A stretch of DNA of 64,000 nt from Lysinibacillus xylanilyticus. Lineage in GTDB: Bacteria; Bacillota; Bacilli; Bacillales_A; Planococcaceae. Shown here piece by piece: positions 8,809 through 18,136 of the stretch (positions are counted from its first letter, which is position 1; each line of letters opens with the position of its first letter). The notes under the pieces are model-generated. The model was not told the origin of the DNA and ran no database searches. It was given only the letters and a program-made list of their open reading frames with translations. Where the stretch lies: positions 1 through 64,000 of the forward strand of contig NZ_MDDN01000018.1 of the NCBI RefSeq assembly GCF_001708185.1, given 5' to 3'. A program made the position numbers and the translations under genes.

Positions 8809-11800
8809 TTACTTCATCTCCTTCCGAATTTTCTCAACGATATCATTCGGTTTTGCTTGCTGTAACTGACGATAGTTTTGTTTACCATCAGATGGGTCAA
8901 ATTGACAAACAGCTGTAAATTGACAGTAGTCACATGCTGTTTTTGCTTTTAGTTTATAAGGACTTATGGAGGTATCCCCCGCTAAAATTCCATTGCCTGC
9001 TTCTTGATGCTTGCGCCGTACAAAATGTTGTAGATTTTTCATATCATTAACAGGTACAATGCGTGACTGAGATTCTGACGGTGTCCCATCTTTTTTCATA
9101 TAGACAGGAATGATTTTCGAATGCCCACTCGATTCCTCTAACTGCTCGTCCATCGATAAAATGGCCTCCGCATTTTCTGACAAAAGACCTTTCATTTTGT
9201 ATTGTTTTAAACGGTCTTCCTCAATTTCGCTGTCGCTTAAATCCTTATCAAGCTTTAGCATCGGATTGTGGACATGTACATAAAGAACCCCAGCTGGCTC
9301 CGCTTCACCTGGTAACCAGTAAGAAGCATTTTCCATCGCTACATCTAAATACGTTAGCACCTGAAGTGACAATCCGTGGTAGACCTCATTCAAATCTAAA
9401 TCACGAGCGGATGATTTATAATCGACGATCCGTAAATATGAGCGATCGTCAATAGCTGCACTATCCACCCTATCAATACGACCTCGCATAAACATTTTCT
9501 TACCACCTGTTAAATCAATTTCAAGTGGTGGAAGCTGTTCATGTTGCCCTGGTCCAAAAGATGCCTCAATAGCAATTGGCTTAAAGTGAGACACATTCGC
9601 ATGCTGTGTAAGTGCCGTCATTGTTCGCTCGACAATACGAATAAGTTTTCGCTGAATATAGCGATAACGTGCGCTTGACAGTAAAATTTGATGTGAAAAT
9701 ACCGGGACAATTTGCTCAACGGCTTGCCTTGCTAATTGTTTAATTTGCTGCTTTGTTAAACGTATCCATGATAGCTGCTGACGGTGTGTCTCTTCAGTAA
9801 TCCATTTCAAAGCCTCATGGAATAAATCGCCCATTGCAAATGTTTCTAGTCTATACTCTTCTCGCTCTTCTAGACGAAGCCCATACGTTGTAAAATGCGA
9901 AAATGGACAACGGAAATACTTCTCAATACGAGACACACTAGATGTTAACTTTTGACCATATAATTCCTGTGTAATGTAGTTTTCCAATGGCTCAGCTTCA
10001 TTTTTATGTGTAATTGGATGTATAACTCGTTCAAAAATGAGTGCCCAATAAGGATCCTGCATATAAAATTTTTGCAGGGCAAGCCACTCTGGCGCAAGCT
10101 CACGACTGTGTTCAGCTTGGCGTTTTTGAACCATTAAATGTGCTAAAGCTGTACGTGGATGACGTAAATACGGTAAAGGACTTTCTTCAAGTAATTCAAT
10201 TGGATCAATCACAACTCGCTCAACCTTGACACCACTCAAAAGCCCAGTCGTTCTATCATTGCCGATAATTTTCTTTATATAGAGTGAGGACAATAGCGCC
10301 TTACCCTCTTCATCAGCTGTTGGATAGGACATATATAATTTATCAGATGGTGTCGTTAAAGCACGGTATAGCAGGAAATTTTCTTGCAGTAAACGATTTT
10401 TAGATGTTGGCGCAAGCTCATAGCCAATTTGACTAAACCATTCACGTTCTGTATCTGACAGCAATCCCTCATACTCCATACGAGTTGGATAAACCCCATC
10501 ATTCATCCCTAAGACGAAAGCGACTTTTATATTCGATAAACGAGCTAAATCAACTGTCGCTACCATGACCTCATCTAATGTAGGAGGGATACGAGAAAAT
10601 TCTAATGTATCAAAGCCCTCATCTAAAATTTTCGCCGCTTCTTCTACAGACAGTTCCTGTTCCCCAAACATGTATACAAACTGATCGAGCACGGCAATCC
10701 ATTCTTTCCATGCTTGGTCATGCTCGCTTGCAGCTAATGCATCCCCTCGATCAAGCTCACGTTCTTTCATTGCTTGGAGCTTTTCATAAACTTGTAAACT
10801 CTCAATCAGCTCAAACAATGCTGTCGCTACATCTCTACCTGTTGTCGCTGTTTCTAGCTTGTCCTGTAACAATTTTAGTGGCATACGAATTTCATCACGA
10901 ATGGCCTCGATTTCTGCCTGCATCGCACGTTCTTCATCCGTTTGCACGCGTGAATGGAATTCAAGACCACGATACTTTTTGAAAAACCACCTGGCCTCCT
11001 CAAACCAGCGCTCACCATAGACGCCCTGTGCTAAACAGTAGTTTTCTAAACGATCCGCACGCTCTCGCCAAACACTTAGCTCAGCATGTAACGGGAAAAA
11101 CAAATCTGTTTTCACGCTACGAAAAACCGGTTCATATTTCCAGTTAGAAGTGATAACCTCTAAAGCAGATCGACTTAGCTCAATTAAAGGATGATGTAGC
11201 ATCGTCTTTTTAGAGTTGGTAAAAATAGGGATTTGATATTGTTGAAAAATAGTTGTGATCAATGGGTCATAAACATCTGCTTGTCTATAAAGTAGAACTA
11301 TATCCTGATAACGATAGCCATCTTCCTTTGTCAGCTTTGTTATTTCCCGGGCAATGGCATGTATCTCTGCACGACGATTGGATGCCTCTAGTACCTTTAC
11401 ATCACCTGTAGTTTCTTTCGTTTGAGGCACCAGATGTGCAAACTCACCTTCCAAATGTTGTAAATCCTTAGATTGAAAACGATATGCATGATAGAAATGG
11501 ATCGGTGCATCGATTTCAATGCCCTCCTCATAGGCGATATCGTGTAAACGTTGGTTCGTAGATGCAGCTTCATGGAATAAAGACTGTTCATCATAAACTT
11601 CTTCGATATGGTCAAAGGGAAGAACGACGGTTACTTGTTTCGTCACTTTTAATAACTCTTTTACAAGCTCTAATTCTCTTACTGTGAATGCTGTAAAACC
11701 ATCTATATAAACTGTCGCTCTCTTCATCGTTTCAGAGTATTTCAGTTGCTCTGTTAAAATTGGATAATAGCCCTCGCTATCCACATAAGTTGTGCCAAGT

Positions 11801-12318
11801 CTCTCTTCCAAAGCGTGTAAAACGACTTGTAAATCATTCGTTTTAGCTTGCAATGTATTAGGCGCATCAACGGCCATTAAAGATGCTGTCACTTCAGCTA
11901 ACACTGAACTATTTACGCTATATCGACTAAATTCTCGTAATAGCGTCTCAATTTCCTCCGTAAAGCCTCGTTTCCCGGCGGCTTGGCGAAATAACGAAAA
12001 TTCACTTTTTTGTTCCTCTAAAAGTTTGCGGATCAGCATTCGATAGCCATAGCCATTTACTTCTTTTCGAGCAATCCCGCCCGTTTCCTGTAACACCAGC
12101 CATGCCAATCGTTTAAATGTCATGACTTGCGCACGGATTAAGCCTTGCAAGCCATGTTTATTCGTTAGCTCATACTCCGTTGAGTAAGACATTTGGTCAG
12201 GAACAATTATAAAAATTGGATGACCTAACGGATCTGATTTTAGTTGCTCGACTATCTCATGATGAATAAATGTTGATTTACCTGTTCCTGAACGTCCAGA
12301 AACAATACGCAATGTCAT
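8809..12318 (-). CDS. addB: AddB, ATP-dependent helicase/deoxyribonuclease subunit B
   Basis: This 1169-residue protein has the length expected for Bacillus AddB (about 1166). The N-terminal nucleotide-binding loop is SGRSGTGKST near residues 7-16. The C-terminal nuclease domain contains DRVDSAAIDD and RIVDYKSSARDLDL. An iron-sulfur cluster is indicated by one cysteine in YFRCPFSHF and three in CDYCQFTAVCQF, as in known AddB. AddB works with AddA to unwind and degrade double-strand ends up to a Chi site and load recombinase. The gene is intact and is followed after one base by addA, so the pair forms one operon. No intron is seen here. Confidence 0.96.
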   Translation of the reverse strand: MTLRIVSGRSGTGKSTFIHHEIVEQLKSDPLGHPIFIIVPDQMSYSTEYELTNKHGLQGLIRAQVMTFKRLAWLVLQETGGIARKEVNGYGYRMLIRKLLEEQKSEFSLFRQAAGKRGFTEEIETLLREFSRYSVNSSVLAEVTASLMAVDAPNTLQAKTNDLQVVLHALEERLGTTYVDSEGYYPILTEQLKYSETMKRATVYIDGFTAFTVRELELVKELLKVTKQVTVVLPFDHIEEVYDEQSLFHEAASTNQRLHDIAYEEGIEIDAPIHFYHAYRFQSKDLQHLEGEFAHLVPQTKETTGDVKVLEASNRRAEIHAIAREITKLTKEDGYRYQDIVLLYRQADVYDPLITTIFQQYQIPIFTNSKKTMLHHPLIELSRSALEVITSNWKYEPVFRSVKTDLFFPLHAELSVWRERADRLENYCLAQGVYGERWFEEARWFFKKYRGLEFHSRVQTDEERAMQAEIEAIRDEIRMPLKLLQDKLETATTGRDVATALFELIESLQVYEKLQAMKERELDRGDALAASEHDQAWKEWIAVLDQFVYMFGEQELSVEEAAKILDEGFDTLEFSRIPPTLDEVMVATVDLARLSNIKVAFVLGMNDGVYPTRMEYEGLLSDTEREWFSQIGYELAPTSKNRLLQENFLLYRALTTPSDKLYMSYPTADEEGKALLSSLYIKKIIGNDRTTGLLSGVKVERVVIDPIELLEESPLPYLRHPRTALAHLMVQKRQAEHSRELAPEWLALQKFYMQDPYWALIFERVIHPITHKNEAEPLENYITQELYGQKLTSSVSRIEKYFRCPFSHFTTYGLRLEEREEYRLETFAMGDLFHEALKWITEETHRQQLSWIRLTKQQIKQLARQAVEQIVPVFSHQILLSSARYRYIQRKLIRIVERTMTALTQHANVSHFKPIAIEASFGPGQHEQLPPLEIDLTGGKKMFMRGRIDRVDSAAIDDRSYLRIVDYKSSARDLDLNEVYHGLSLQVLTYLDVAMENASYWLPGEAEPAGVLYVHVHNPMLKLDKDLSDSEIEEDRLKQYKMKGLLSENAEAILSMDEQLEESSGHSKIIPVYMKKDGTPSESQSRIVPVNDMKNLQHFVRRKHQEAGNGILAGDTSISPYKLKAKTACDYCQFTAVCQFDPSDGKQNYRQLQQAKPNDIVEKIRKEMK

Positions 12319-12368
12319 ATACTCTTCCCCTCCTGTTAATATTCTATTTAATAAAATATGCTAATCGT

Positions 12369-12490
12369 ATATACCCAACGCTTTACTACCCAACCTGTGC
12401 GTTTGTTGATATACCCAAGCACTTTACGATTCTACCTGAGCAGTTATTGCATGGGCCTGATTACTTTGCCGTTCTCCCTGGGCATTGCCT
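12369..12490 (-). repeat. Degenerate 40-42 nt tandem repeat upstream of addB
   Basis: Three imperfect units start at about 12369, 12409 and 12451. They share the plus-strand theme TATACCCAA, then CTTTAC, then TACC and G-C-A/T-rich ends. On the minus strand this is GGTATA and GGTAGAAT alternating at about 20-21 nt. The array sits between the terminator of the TVP38 gene and the addB start. Confidence 0.5.
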
Positions 12491-12504
12491 ACCCTTATTG
12501 AAAG

Positions 12505-12544
12505 ATAAAAGCCCCTGTTCTCATTCTACATGATACAAGGGGCT
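12505..12544 (-). terminator. Intrinsic terminator after the XRE/TVP38 transcript
   Basis: Minus-strand hairpin arms AGCCCCTTG and CAGGGGCT enclose a loop of about 19 nt and are followed by TTTTATC. It lies about 20 nt after the TVP38 stop codon. Confidence 0.75.
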
Positions 12545-12563
12545 AGATGTGTATATTCAACTT

Positions 12564-13202
12564 TCATCGTTGATGATTTTTCGTCAATTTTCGCGCTTGT
12601 TTTAAATCTCGCTCCACACGTGCATTTAATCGTTTCTCTAAAAGCTTGCCAATCCACCAAAGCATAACAATCGCCACAGCTGCAATAATTAGTTTTTTAG
12701 GGCTTGTTAGTAACGCTCTTAAATCATAACCAAGCACGCTCATTCCTAAAATCATCACGAACTTCCCTGCCAATAACACAATTAAATAAAACTTTTTGTA
12801 AATATGAGATAGCCCCGCTACAACGTTTACAATGACTGAGGGTGTAAACGGAAAACACAGTAACACGAATAGTGGACTAATCCCATTCATATCTACCCAT
12901 TTTATTAGCTTTTCTACTCTTTTACTACCTGTTACAAATCGAAGCTTTGGATGCTTGCCAAAATGTCGGACAAGCAAAAATACTGCATATGAACCCGCTA
13001 CAGATCCTAGCCATGACAATAAAAAACCAAACCATAAACCATATGCACTTGCATTAACAACAACGAACACGACCAAAGGTAAAAACGGTAAAAATGCCTC
13101 TATAAAAGGTAATAAAAAACCAATGATTGGGCCAAGTGCTTGATATTGTTCCGTTATATGCTCAATATTTTCTACAGTAAACCATTCACTCAAAATTGAC
13201 AC
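12564..13202 (-). CDS. TVP38/TMEM64 family membrane protein
   Basis: This 212-residue multipass protein is of the TVP38/TMEM64 (VTT domain, DedA-related) type. The conserved glycine-rich core is seen in WLGSVAGSYAVFLLVRHFGK and the re-entrant region in FPFTPSVIVNVVAGLS. Eukaryotic VTT proteins act as lipid scramblases, and bacterial ones are implicated in envelope lipid movement. The exact role here is unknown. The frame begins at GTG 13202, but GAGGTG overlaps that codon and the TTG three codons downstream is better spaced. It follows the XRE-cupin regulator gene by two bases, so both are probably one transcript ending at the terminator at 12505-12544. Confidence 0.85.
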   Translation of the reverse strand: MSILSEWFTVENIEHITEQYQALGPIIGFLLPFIEAFLPFLPLVVFVVVNASAYGLWFGFLLSWLGSVAGSYAVFLLVRHFGKHPKLRFVTGSKRVEKLIKWVDMNGISPLFVLLCFPFTPSVIVNVVAGLSHIYKKFYLIVLLAGKFVMILGMSVLGYDLRALLTSPKKLIIAAVAIVMLWWIGKLLEKRLNARVERDLKQARKLTKNHQR

Positions 13203-13204
13203 CT

Positions 13205-13756
13205 CTATTTATACTGCAAAATTAAATGTAAAATCGTTAGCGCTTCAGTAGTATTTTTATACTCATGGGGCTGATGCCCTGAGAATACTAGTGTATCCCC
13301 TTCTTCTAGTTTTTCATGCATATCACCAGCAGAAATAGTGGCTTGTCCTTGGATAACGGTCACAGTTTCTTCCACTCCTTCTGTGTGGGCTTCGCTCCTG
13401 CTAAAGGCACCGGGCTCCATTTCAATCTTATAAAGCTCCCAGCCACGTTCTGGATTATAAGGAATAATGGAATATACACGATATCGCCCTTCGTCTTCAT
13501 CTACATGTGGCGCATCCTTACTACTATATTTCATGAAATGTGCTGTCGGTGGCTGCAATAAGCTAGAAAATGACGTGCGCATACCTGCAGCAATTTTCCA
13601 AATCGTCGATACGGTAGGGTTTGCCTCCCCCTTTTCAATTTGTGCTAGTTGCGCTTTACTTACCCCTGTAGCTTTGGCAACATCGTCTAAGCTTAAATGA
13701 CGTTGCTGACGAATCTTTTTTAGTTGAAATGCTAAATTTCGGCTCATTTGTTCCAT
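13205..13756 (-). CDS. XRE-family regulator with C-terminal cupin domain
   Basis: This 183-residue protein combines an N-terminal helix-turn-helix (LKKIRQQRHLSLDDVAKATG, then VSKAQLAQIEKG) with a C-terminal cupin_2 domain (EGVEETVTVIQGQATISAGD, then GDTLVFSGHQPHEYKN). Such proteins are small-molecule-responsive repressors. It diverges from azlC-azlD across about 125 nt, so regulation of the branched-chain amino acid exporter pair is the obvious hypothesis. In B. subtilis the azl operon is instead controlled by the Lrp-like AzlB. The ligand is not deducible. It shares a transcript with the TVP38 gene. Confidence 0.88.
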   Translation of the reverse strand: MEQMSRNLAFQLKKIRQQRHLSLDDVAKATGVSKAQLAQIEKGEANPTVSTIWKIAAGMRTSFSSLLQPPTAHFMKYSSKDAPHVDEDEGRYRVYSIIPYNPERGWELYKIEMEPGAFSRSEAHTEGVEETVTVIQGQATISAGDMHEKLEEGDTLVFSGHQPHEYKNTTEALTILHLILQYK

Positions 13757-13880
13757 TTTTATTCACCAATCTCTATTGTTTATTTTATAAGACATATGTA
13801 TACTTTAATAAACATCAAGAAATATCAAACTATTCCATCATTAGTATACATGGAAATTTTTCAGAAAGGATGATCTATCT

Positions 13881-14615
13881 ATGACAAGTACGACAGAGCT
13901 GCGGAATGAAGCAGCAGCTCACACACCCAATGACAACTTTTTACAAGGCGTAAAAGATTGTGTTCCCACCTTACTCGGCTATATTAGTATAGGACTTGCT
14001 TTCGGCGTTGTAGGTTCCGCTTCTGGCTTATCGGTACTTGAAATTGCACTTTTAACTATACTCGTCTATGCAGGCTCCGCGCAATTTATCTTTTGTGCAC
14101 TTGTTTTAACCAATAGTCCGGCTTCTGCTATTATTGTAACCATTTTTGTCGTAAATCTACGCCATTTATTAATGAGTTTAACATTAGCTCCTCATTTTAC
14201 ACACTATTCCATGCTCAGAAATATTGGTTTCGGTACATTATTAACGGATGAAACATTTGGTGTAGCTGTTACGAAGCAAATGCAGACTGGTAAGCTATAT
14301 GGCAAATGGATGGATGGACTGAATATCACGGCTTACTCATGTTGGATTCTTTCTTGTGTAGCTGGTGCATATTTAGGGCAATGGGTCGCAAACCCTGAAA
14401 AATGGGGCTTAGATTTTGCATTGATTGCTATGTTTGTGGCACTTCTTGTACTTCAACTTAGCAGTGTAGGTAAAAGTAAAATAATGCATTATCTTATGTT
14501 AATCGGCTATATGATTGTTACTATGTATGGCCTTTCTTATATCGTACCTTCCCATGTAGCTGTTCTACTTGCAACAGTTATTGTAGCCACAATAGGGGTG
14601 GTGACAGATAAATGA
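13881..14615 (+). CDS. azlC: AzlC family branched-chain amino acid exporter subunit
   Basis: This 244-residue membrane protein matches AzlC. It has the family-typical LGYISIGLAFGVVGSASGLS and the GSAQFIF motif in the second membrane helix, followed by the conserved NLRHLLMSLTLAPHF and TDETFGVAV. With AzlD it forms a two-part exporter of branched-chain amino acids and analogues (LIV-E family). AAAGGATG lies 8-10 nt before the ATG. The stop codon overlaps the azlD start (ATGA), showing coupling. It is one of the few plus-strand genes in the window and diverges from the XRE-cupin gene. Confidence 0.93.
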   Translation: MTSTTELRNEAAAHTPNDNFLQGVKDCVPTLLGYISIGLAFGVVGSASGLSVLEIALLTILVYAGSAQFIFCALVLTNSPASAIIVTIFVVNLRHLLMSLTLAPHFTHYSMLRNIGFGTLLTDETFGVAVTKQMQTGKLYGKWMDGLNITAYSCWILSCVAGAYLGQWVANPEKWGLDFALIAMFVALLVLQLSSVGKSKIMHYLMLIGYMIVTMYGLSYIVPSHVAVLLATVIVATIGVVTDK

Positions 14616-14938
14616 CGACAACCGCTTCTATGGTCTGGCTGATCATTGGCTGTGCACTTGTAACTTGGCTACCACGTATTATTCCTTTTATTTTCGTACG
14701 AAGTGTAAAACTACCAGATGTTGTAATGAAATGGTTAAGCTTTATCCCTGTCTGCATTTTAAGTGCGCTTGTTATTGAAAATTTACTGGATACAGAAAGT
14801 GGAAAAGTCGTGACACTCGATTGGCCTGTATTTATTACATTTGTGCCAACGCTTATTATTGCACTCGTTACAAAAAGCTTATCTATTACAGTTGTAGCCG
14901 GTGTTATCATTATGGCAGCCGTACGATTTTTCATGTAA
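14612..14938 (+). CDS. azlD: AzlD family branched-chain amino acid exporter, small subunit
   Basis: This 108-residue protein with about four membrane segments fits AzlD in size, place and sequence (TWLPRIIPFIFVRSVKLPD, then LSFIPVCILSALVIE). AzlD is the small partner of AzlC. Its ATG overlaps the azlC stop by 4 nt. A strong bidirectional terminator follows directly after the stop codon. Confidence 0.92.
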   Translation: MTTTASMVWLIIGCALVTWLPRIIPFIFVRSVKLPDVVMKWLSFIPVCILSALVIENLLDTESGKVVTLDWPVFITFVPTLIIALVTKSLSITVVAGVIIMAAVRFFM

Positions 14939-14986
14939 AAAGGTCAGTCCTGAAAGTGAGAAAACTTCACTTTGGACTGACCTTTT
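14937..14986. terminator. Bidirectional terminator between azlD and csbA
   Basis: Arms AAAAGGTCAGTCC and GGACTGACCTTTT enclose a loop that itself contains GAAAGTGAG/CTTCACTTT pairing. Runs of A and T on both sides allow it to stop azlCD from the left and csbA from the right. Confidence 0.88.
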
Positions 14987-14989
14987 AAT

Positions 14990-15226
14990 TTAAAGAGTAT
15001 CTTTATTTTCTTTCATTTTACTTGCTAACCAAAAGCCTACTGTTAAAGAAAATGCATCAATCACATATAAAGTAGGCGTGGAAGTGTAACCTGCATATAC
15101 AGATGCCGCAATTAGAGCAATCGCTAATATTAGTGCAACATAACGATTAAACGTAATTCTCGTAAACAATAACACGAGTAATGCTGGTAAAAATAACGCT
15201 AACATCATTTTCCCGAAAACATCCAT
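14990..15226 (-). CDS. csbA: CsbA family small membrane protein
   Basis: This 78-residue protein with three hydrophobic segments resembles B. subtilis CsbA (76 aa). The shared core is LFLPALLVLLFTRITFNRYV, and a short charged tail (MKENKDTL) follows. In B. subtilis csbA is a sigma-B controlled general-stress gene of unknown function lying near uvrB and minJ. Here its ATG overlaps the minJ stop codon (TAATG), so it is coupled to minJ. No sigma-B promoter is evident directly upstream, because minJ occupies that space. Confidence 0.85.
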   Translation of the reverse strand: MDVFGKMMLALFLPALLVLLFTRITFNRYVALILAIALIAASVYAGYTSTPTLYVIDAFSLTVGFWLASKMKENKDTL

Positions 15227-16407
15227 TAGAAGTCCCTCGGCTCGGCTAGTAATAATCCTATACGATAATGATCATTACTATATATAACATGCTGTGTTAA
15301 ACGAATTTCATTATTACAGTCTAATACTTCTAAACGACAATGTGCCGCATTTAATTGCAAAGCTTCATATAATTCATTTTCAGTAAAAATGGAACGACCA
15401 TTTACTTTACGAATACATTCCCCCGCAAGTAAGCCCATCTTTTCAGCTGGAGAATCAGGAAGAACAGCCGCAATAATAGCTCCTTTCGAGCTCGGTGCAA
15501 CTGCATAAATATCCTTTTTATCTTGCATTGCATAGAAGATTGAAATAACAATACGAAGTACTGCACCTACTGCCAACGTAATAAAACCGATGAACGGCTC
15601 AAAAGCTGCTATCAGTCCACCTATTAAAATAAGCTGTCCTAGTAGTAACACGGATCGCCCCATTTTAGGAAATTTAACAACCGGCATTTCTTTTCTAGTA
15701 AGCTTTGAAAATCCTATAACAATTGGAAATAATACGAGTGCAAAGCTACTCTCTCCTAATGTAAATTGTGGCCAATACGGCAAGTCTGCCGGAATAATAT
15801 CTCCAGGTATTACAAAGAAAATTGGCAGTACCCATACATTTCTTGAACGATAGACAATTGCCTGCATACCCCGCTTCGTTTTTTCAACTCGTGGTGTCGT
15901 AACCTTCATTGCTGTACGACGAATTAACATGCCCTCAGCAATCACACTTAGACCTGCTAAAATCGTAATAGTTACAATAGCGCCATCTAATAAATTGGTA
16001 CCTTCTAAAGAGATTTTCCACCAAGAAAATGTCCAATTGTATTGATACATCAACCATATTACTAGTGTTGCGAGCCCCATCGTATAGATAGGCGAAAGTG
16101 CATTAATGCAGAACAATAATAGTGCTAACACAGAAATGACTATTAAAATCATTAAGAAAGCTTTAGGCACTGTTAAACCTAAACCAACACTTATTAGTGA
16201 AATGAGGAGGGCATTTAGCCAACCATATTTCCATTGCCCAATTAGCTCTGTCCACCCCCAAATAATACGTCTATTAAAAAATTTACGCTCCTGCTTTACA
16301 CGACTATAACCTAATAATATCGCAAATAAAATCGCAATGTACACTAATGGGTTGAGTAAAAAGCGGCCAATCGCTGTTACAATTTCTATTAATATATCAC
16401 TAACCAT
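15226..16407 (-). CDS. minJ: MinJ, cell-division topological determinant with PDZ domain
   Basis: The N-terminal two thirds hold about seven to eight membrane segments. The C-terminal part is a PDZ domain (AVLPDSPAEKMGLLAGE, then RKVNGRSIFTENELYEAL). This layout is that of MinJ, which bridges DivIVA and MinD at the cell poles and division sites in Bacilli. An ATG five codons upstream (16422) also opens the frame, but 16407 has the better spaced GCGGGTG before it, giving 393 residues. The gene lies between ctpB and csbA, as in relatives. B. subtilis has swrA between ctpB and minJ; here only about 160 nt without a gene are present. Confidence 0.88.
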   Translation of the reverse strand: MVSDILIEIVTAIGRFLLNPLVYIAILFAILLGYSRVKQERKFFNRRIIWGWTELIGQWKYGWLNALLISLISVGLGLTVPKAFLMILIVISVLALLLFCINALSPIYTMGLATLVIWLMYQYNWTFSWWKISLEGTNLLDGAIVTITILAGLSVIAEGMLIRRTAMKVTTPRVEKTKRGMQAIVYRSRNVWVLPIFFVIPGDIIPADLPYWPQFTLGESSFALVLFPIVIGFSKLTRKEMPVVKFPKMGRSVLLLGQLILIGGLIAAFEPFIGFITLAVGAVLRIVISIFYAMQDKKDIYAVAPSSKGAIIAAVLPDSPAEKMGLLAGECIRKVNGRSIFTENELYEALQLNAAHCRLEVLDCNNEIRLTQHVIYSNDHYRIGLLLAEPRDF

Positions 16408-16568
16408 ACGAACACCCGCCATTCTGTCTTGAATACTATGAATTTATTGTATCAAACGACTACACTCTTGCGTAGTACAAACTAGTAGAAAGCTTTCTAT
16501 TCTTATGATTTATCTTCATTGAGCGGATGTTACAACATATCAATTATGCCATTGTAAGTCTATATTAT

Positions 16569-18014
16569 TTATTGTTCAATATTGTGCAATAAAAAGCTTG
16601 TCGCCATTTGGAACTGTAAATCATTTTGACGATCCTCTTTATATTTTTTCAATGTTTCATTTAAGCTGTTAAAGAAGGTACTATCCATATAAATATTATC
16701 TTCTACTTGTTTCAATTCCTTATCTTTACGATAAAGCTTAACAGCCTCTTCCGTCGTGTCATCAAAATAACCATCTAAACGAGCAATTTTATATCCTAAC
16801 TTTTTTAAAGCATTTTGCGTATAAGAGATTTCCTCACTCATATCGCCCACTTTAAACTTCCCTGATAGTGGATGCATTTGGAAAGCAACTAATTCATTTT
16901 GTTCAATGACTAAATTAGCCTCAATACCTTGCCCGTGAATCCATTCGCGTTTCGGTGTCAGCCATTTATTTGTGGACAGTTTAAGCTCTCCACCATTTGA
17001 CAGTGACCAAGATTCCTGCACTGTTCCCTTCCCAAAGCTCTTAACACCAACAAGGGAGGCACGTCCCCAGCCTTTTAAAGCACCACTAAGCACTTCACTA
17101 GCCGATGCACTGCCTTGATTTTGCAACACAACAATCGGTATTTTATTCATTGTCTGCAAATATTTTTCATCAAAGCTTTTTGATTCCGTTTTTAATGGTT
17201 CCATAGCACCTTCAGCATTTTGCATATACGCAAACACTTTACCATTCTCCAATACCGTGCTCAATAGTGCTGCGACGCTATGTAAATAACCGCCTGGATT
17301 ATCTCGCACATCGATCACTAACCCTTTGATATCTTTTCGGAGTAATTTACTCGTTTCGGCAACCCACTCATTAGCTGTTTTCTCACCAAAAAGCGAAATT
17401 GCTACATAGCCTATCGAGGTATCTTCTACATTCACTACTTCGCTTGTTACTGTTTTATTGGAAATTGCTGCTCGTTCCATCGTCATTTTAATATGCTTAT
17501 CTTCACTTGGACGATAAACAACAATTGTCACTTTTGTTCCCTTTTCTCCTTGAATTAAATGCATCAATTCACTCATCGATTTACCATCTACTCGAACACC
17601 ATCAACTTGTACAATTTCATCGAGAGAGCGCATTCCTGCTTTATCTGCCGGGGACGAACGGACAGGAGACACAATAATAAATTTTCCGTTATTTTCCGTT
17701 AACTCGATCCCAATGCCCACTCTTTCTTCGGCTAACATTTGTCGGTGTTGTTCTGCCTCTTCCTTCGAATAATAAGTACTGTAAGGGTCCTTAATAGCAT
17801 CTGCCATACCGCGAAGTGCTCCTTCTACTAACACATCTTTTTTCGTACTGTATACAGATTTTTTCTCAATTAAATTCAACGCTTCATTAATCGATTCGGC
17901 CTCTGTGACGACCGGCTCCTCTTTATCCCCTAAATTAAACCAATCAAAATAAATTCCACTACCTAGCAATAAACTACTAGCAAGTACGCCGACACCCGCC
18001 ATTATTTTGCGCAA
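16569..18014 (-). CDS. ctpB: CtpB-like S41 carboxyl-terminal processing protease
   Basis: This 481-residue secreted or membrane-anchored serine protease has an N-terminal hydrophobic segment (GVGVLASSLLLGSGIYF). A PDZ domain follows (VSPVRSSPADKAGMRSLDE). The S41 catalytic core has serine in NQGSASASEVLSGAL and lysine in GVKSFGKGTVQESW. A C-terminal peptidoglycan-binding-like domain ends the protein (YTQNALKKLGYKIARLDGYF). In B. subtilis CtpB cleaves SpoIVFA during sporulation signalling, and it lies in the same neighbourhood. The start is TTG 18014, with GGAGGAGGGAAG just before it. The upstream region is a 21-nt repeat array, and a promoter would have to lie in or just below it. Confidence 0.92.
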   Translation of the reverse strand: MRKIMAGVGVLASSLLLGSGIYFDWFNLGDKEEPVVTEAESINEALNLIEKKSVYSTKKDVLVEGALRGMADAIKDPYSTYYSKEEAEQHRQMLAEERVGIGIELTENNGKFIIVSPVRSSPADKAGMRSLDEIVQVDGVRVDGKSMSELMHLIQGEKGTKVTIVVYRPSEDKHIKMTMERAAISNKTVTSEVVNVEDTSIGYVAISLFGEKTANEWVAETSKLLRKDIKGLVIDVRDNPGGYLHSVAALLSTVLENGKVFAYMQNAEGAMEPLKTESKSFDEKYLQTMNKIPIVVLQNQGSASASEVLSGALKGWGRASLVGVKSFGKGTVQESWSLSNGGELKLSTNKWLTPKREWIHGQGIEANLVIEQNELVAFQMHPLSGKFKVGDMSEEISYTQNALKKLGYKIARLDGYFDDTTEEAVKLYRKDKELKQVEDNIYMDSTFFNSLNETLKKYKEDRQNDLQFQMATSFLLHNIEQ

Positions 18015-18136
18015 ACCTTCCCTCCTCCGTCTCTTTTACTGTATGACTTTTATTTTTCAAACATACAAGATTCAGCTTCAAAATAATTTGTTGAATACTA
18101 TGCTTTTGGTTTAGCAAGTATTCTATGAGTGCTTCG
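18015..18136. other. Leader region of ctpB between gene and repeat array
   Basis: About 120 nt of AT-rich sequence before the ctpB start. A ctpB promoter could lie here or in the array, but I cannot single one out. Confidence 0.4.

Noticed and set aside
14578..14934. 118-codon minus-strand ORF opposite azlD
   Set aside because: Shadow of the azlD coding sequence with no ribosome binding site and a low-complexity I/T-rich translation.
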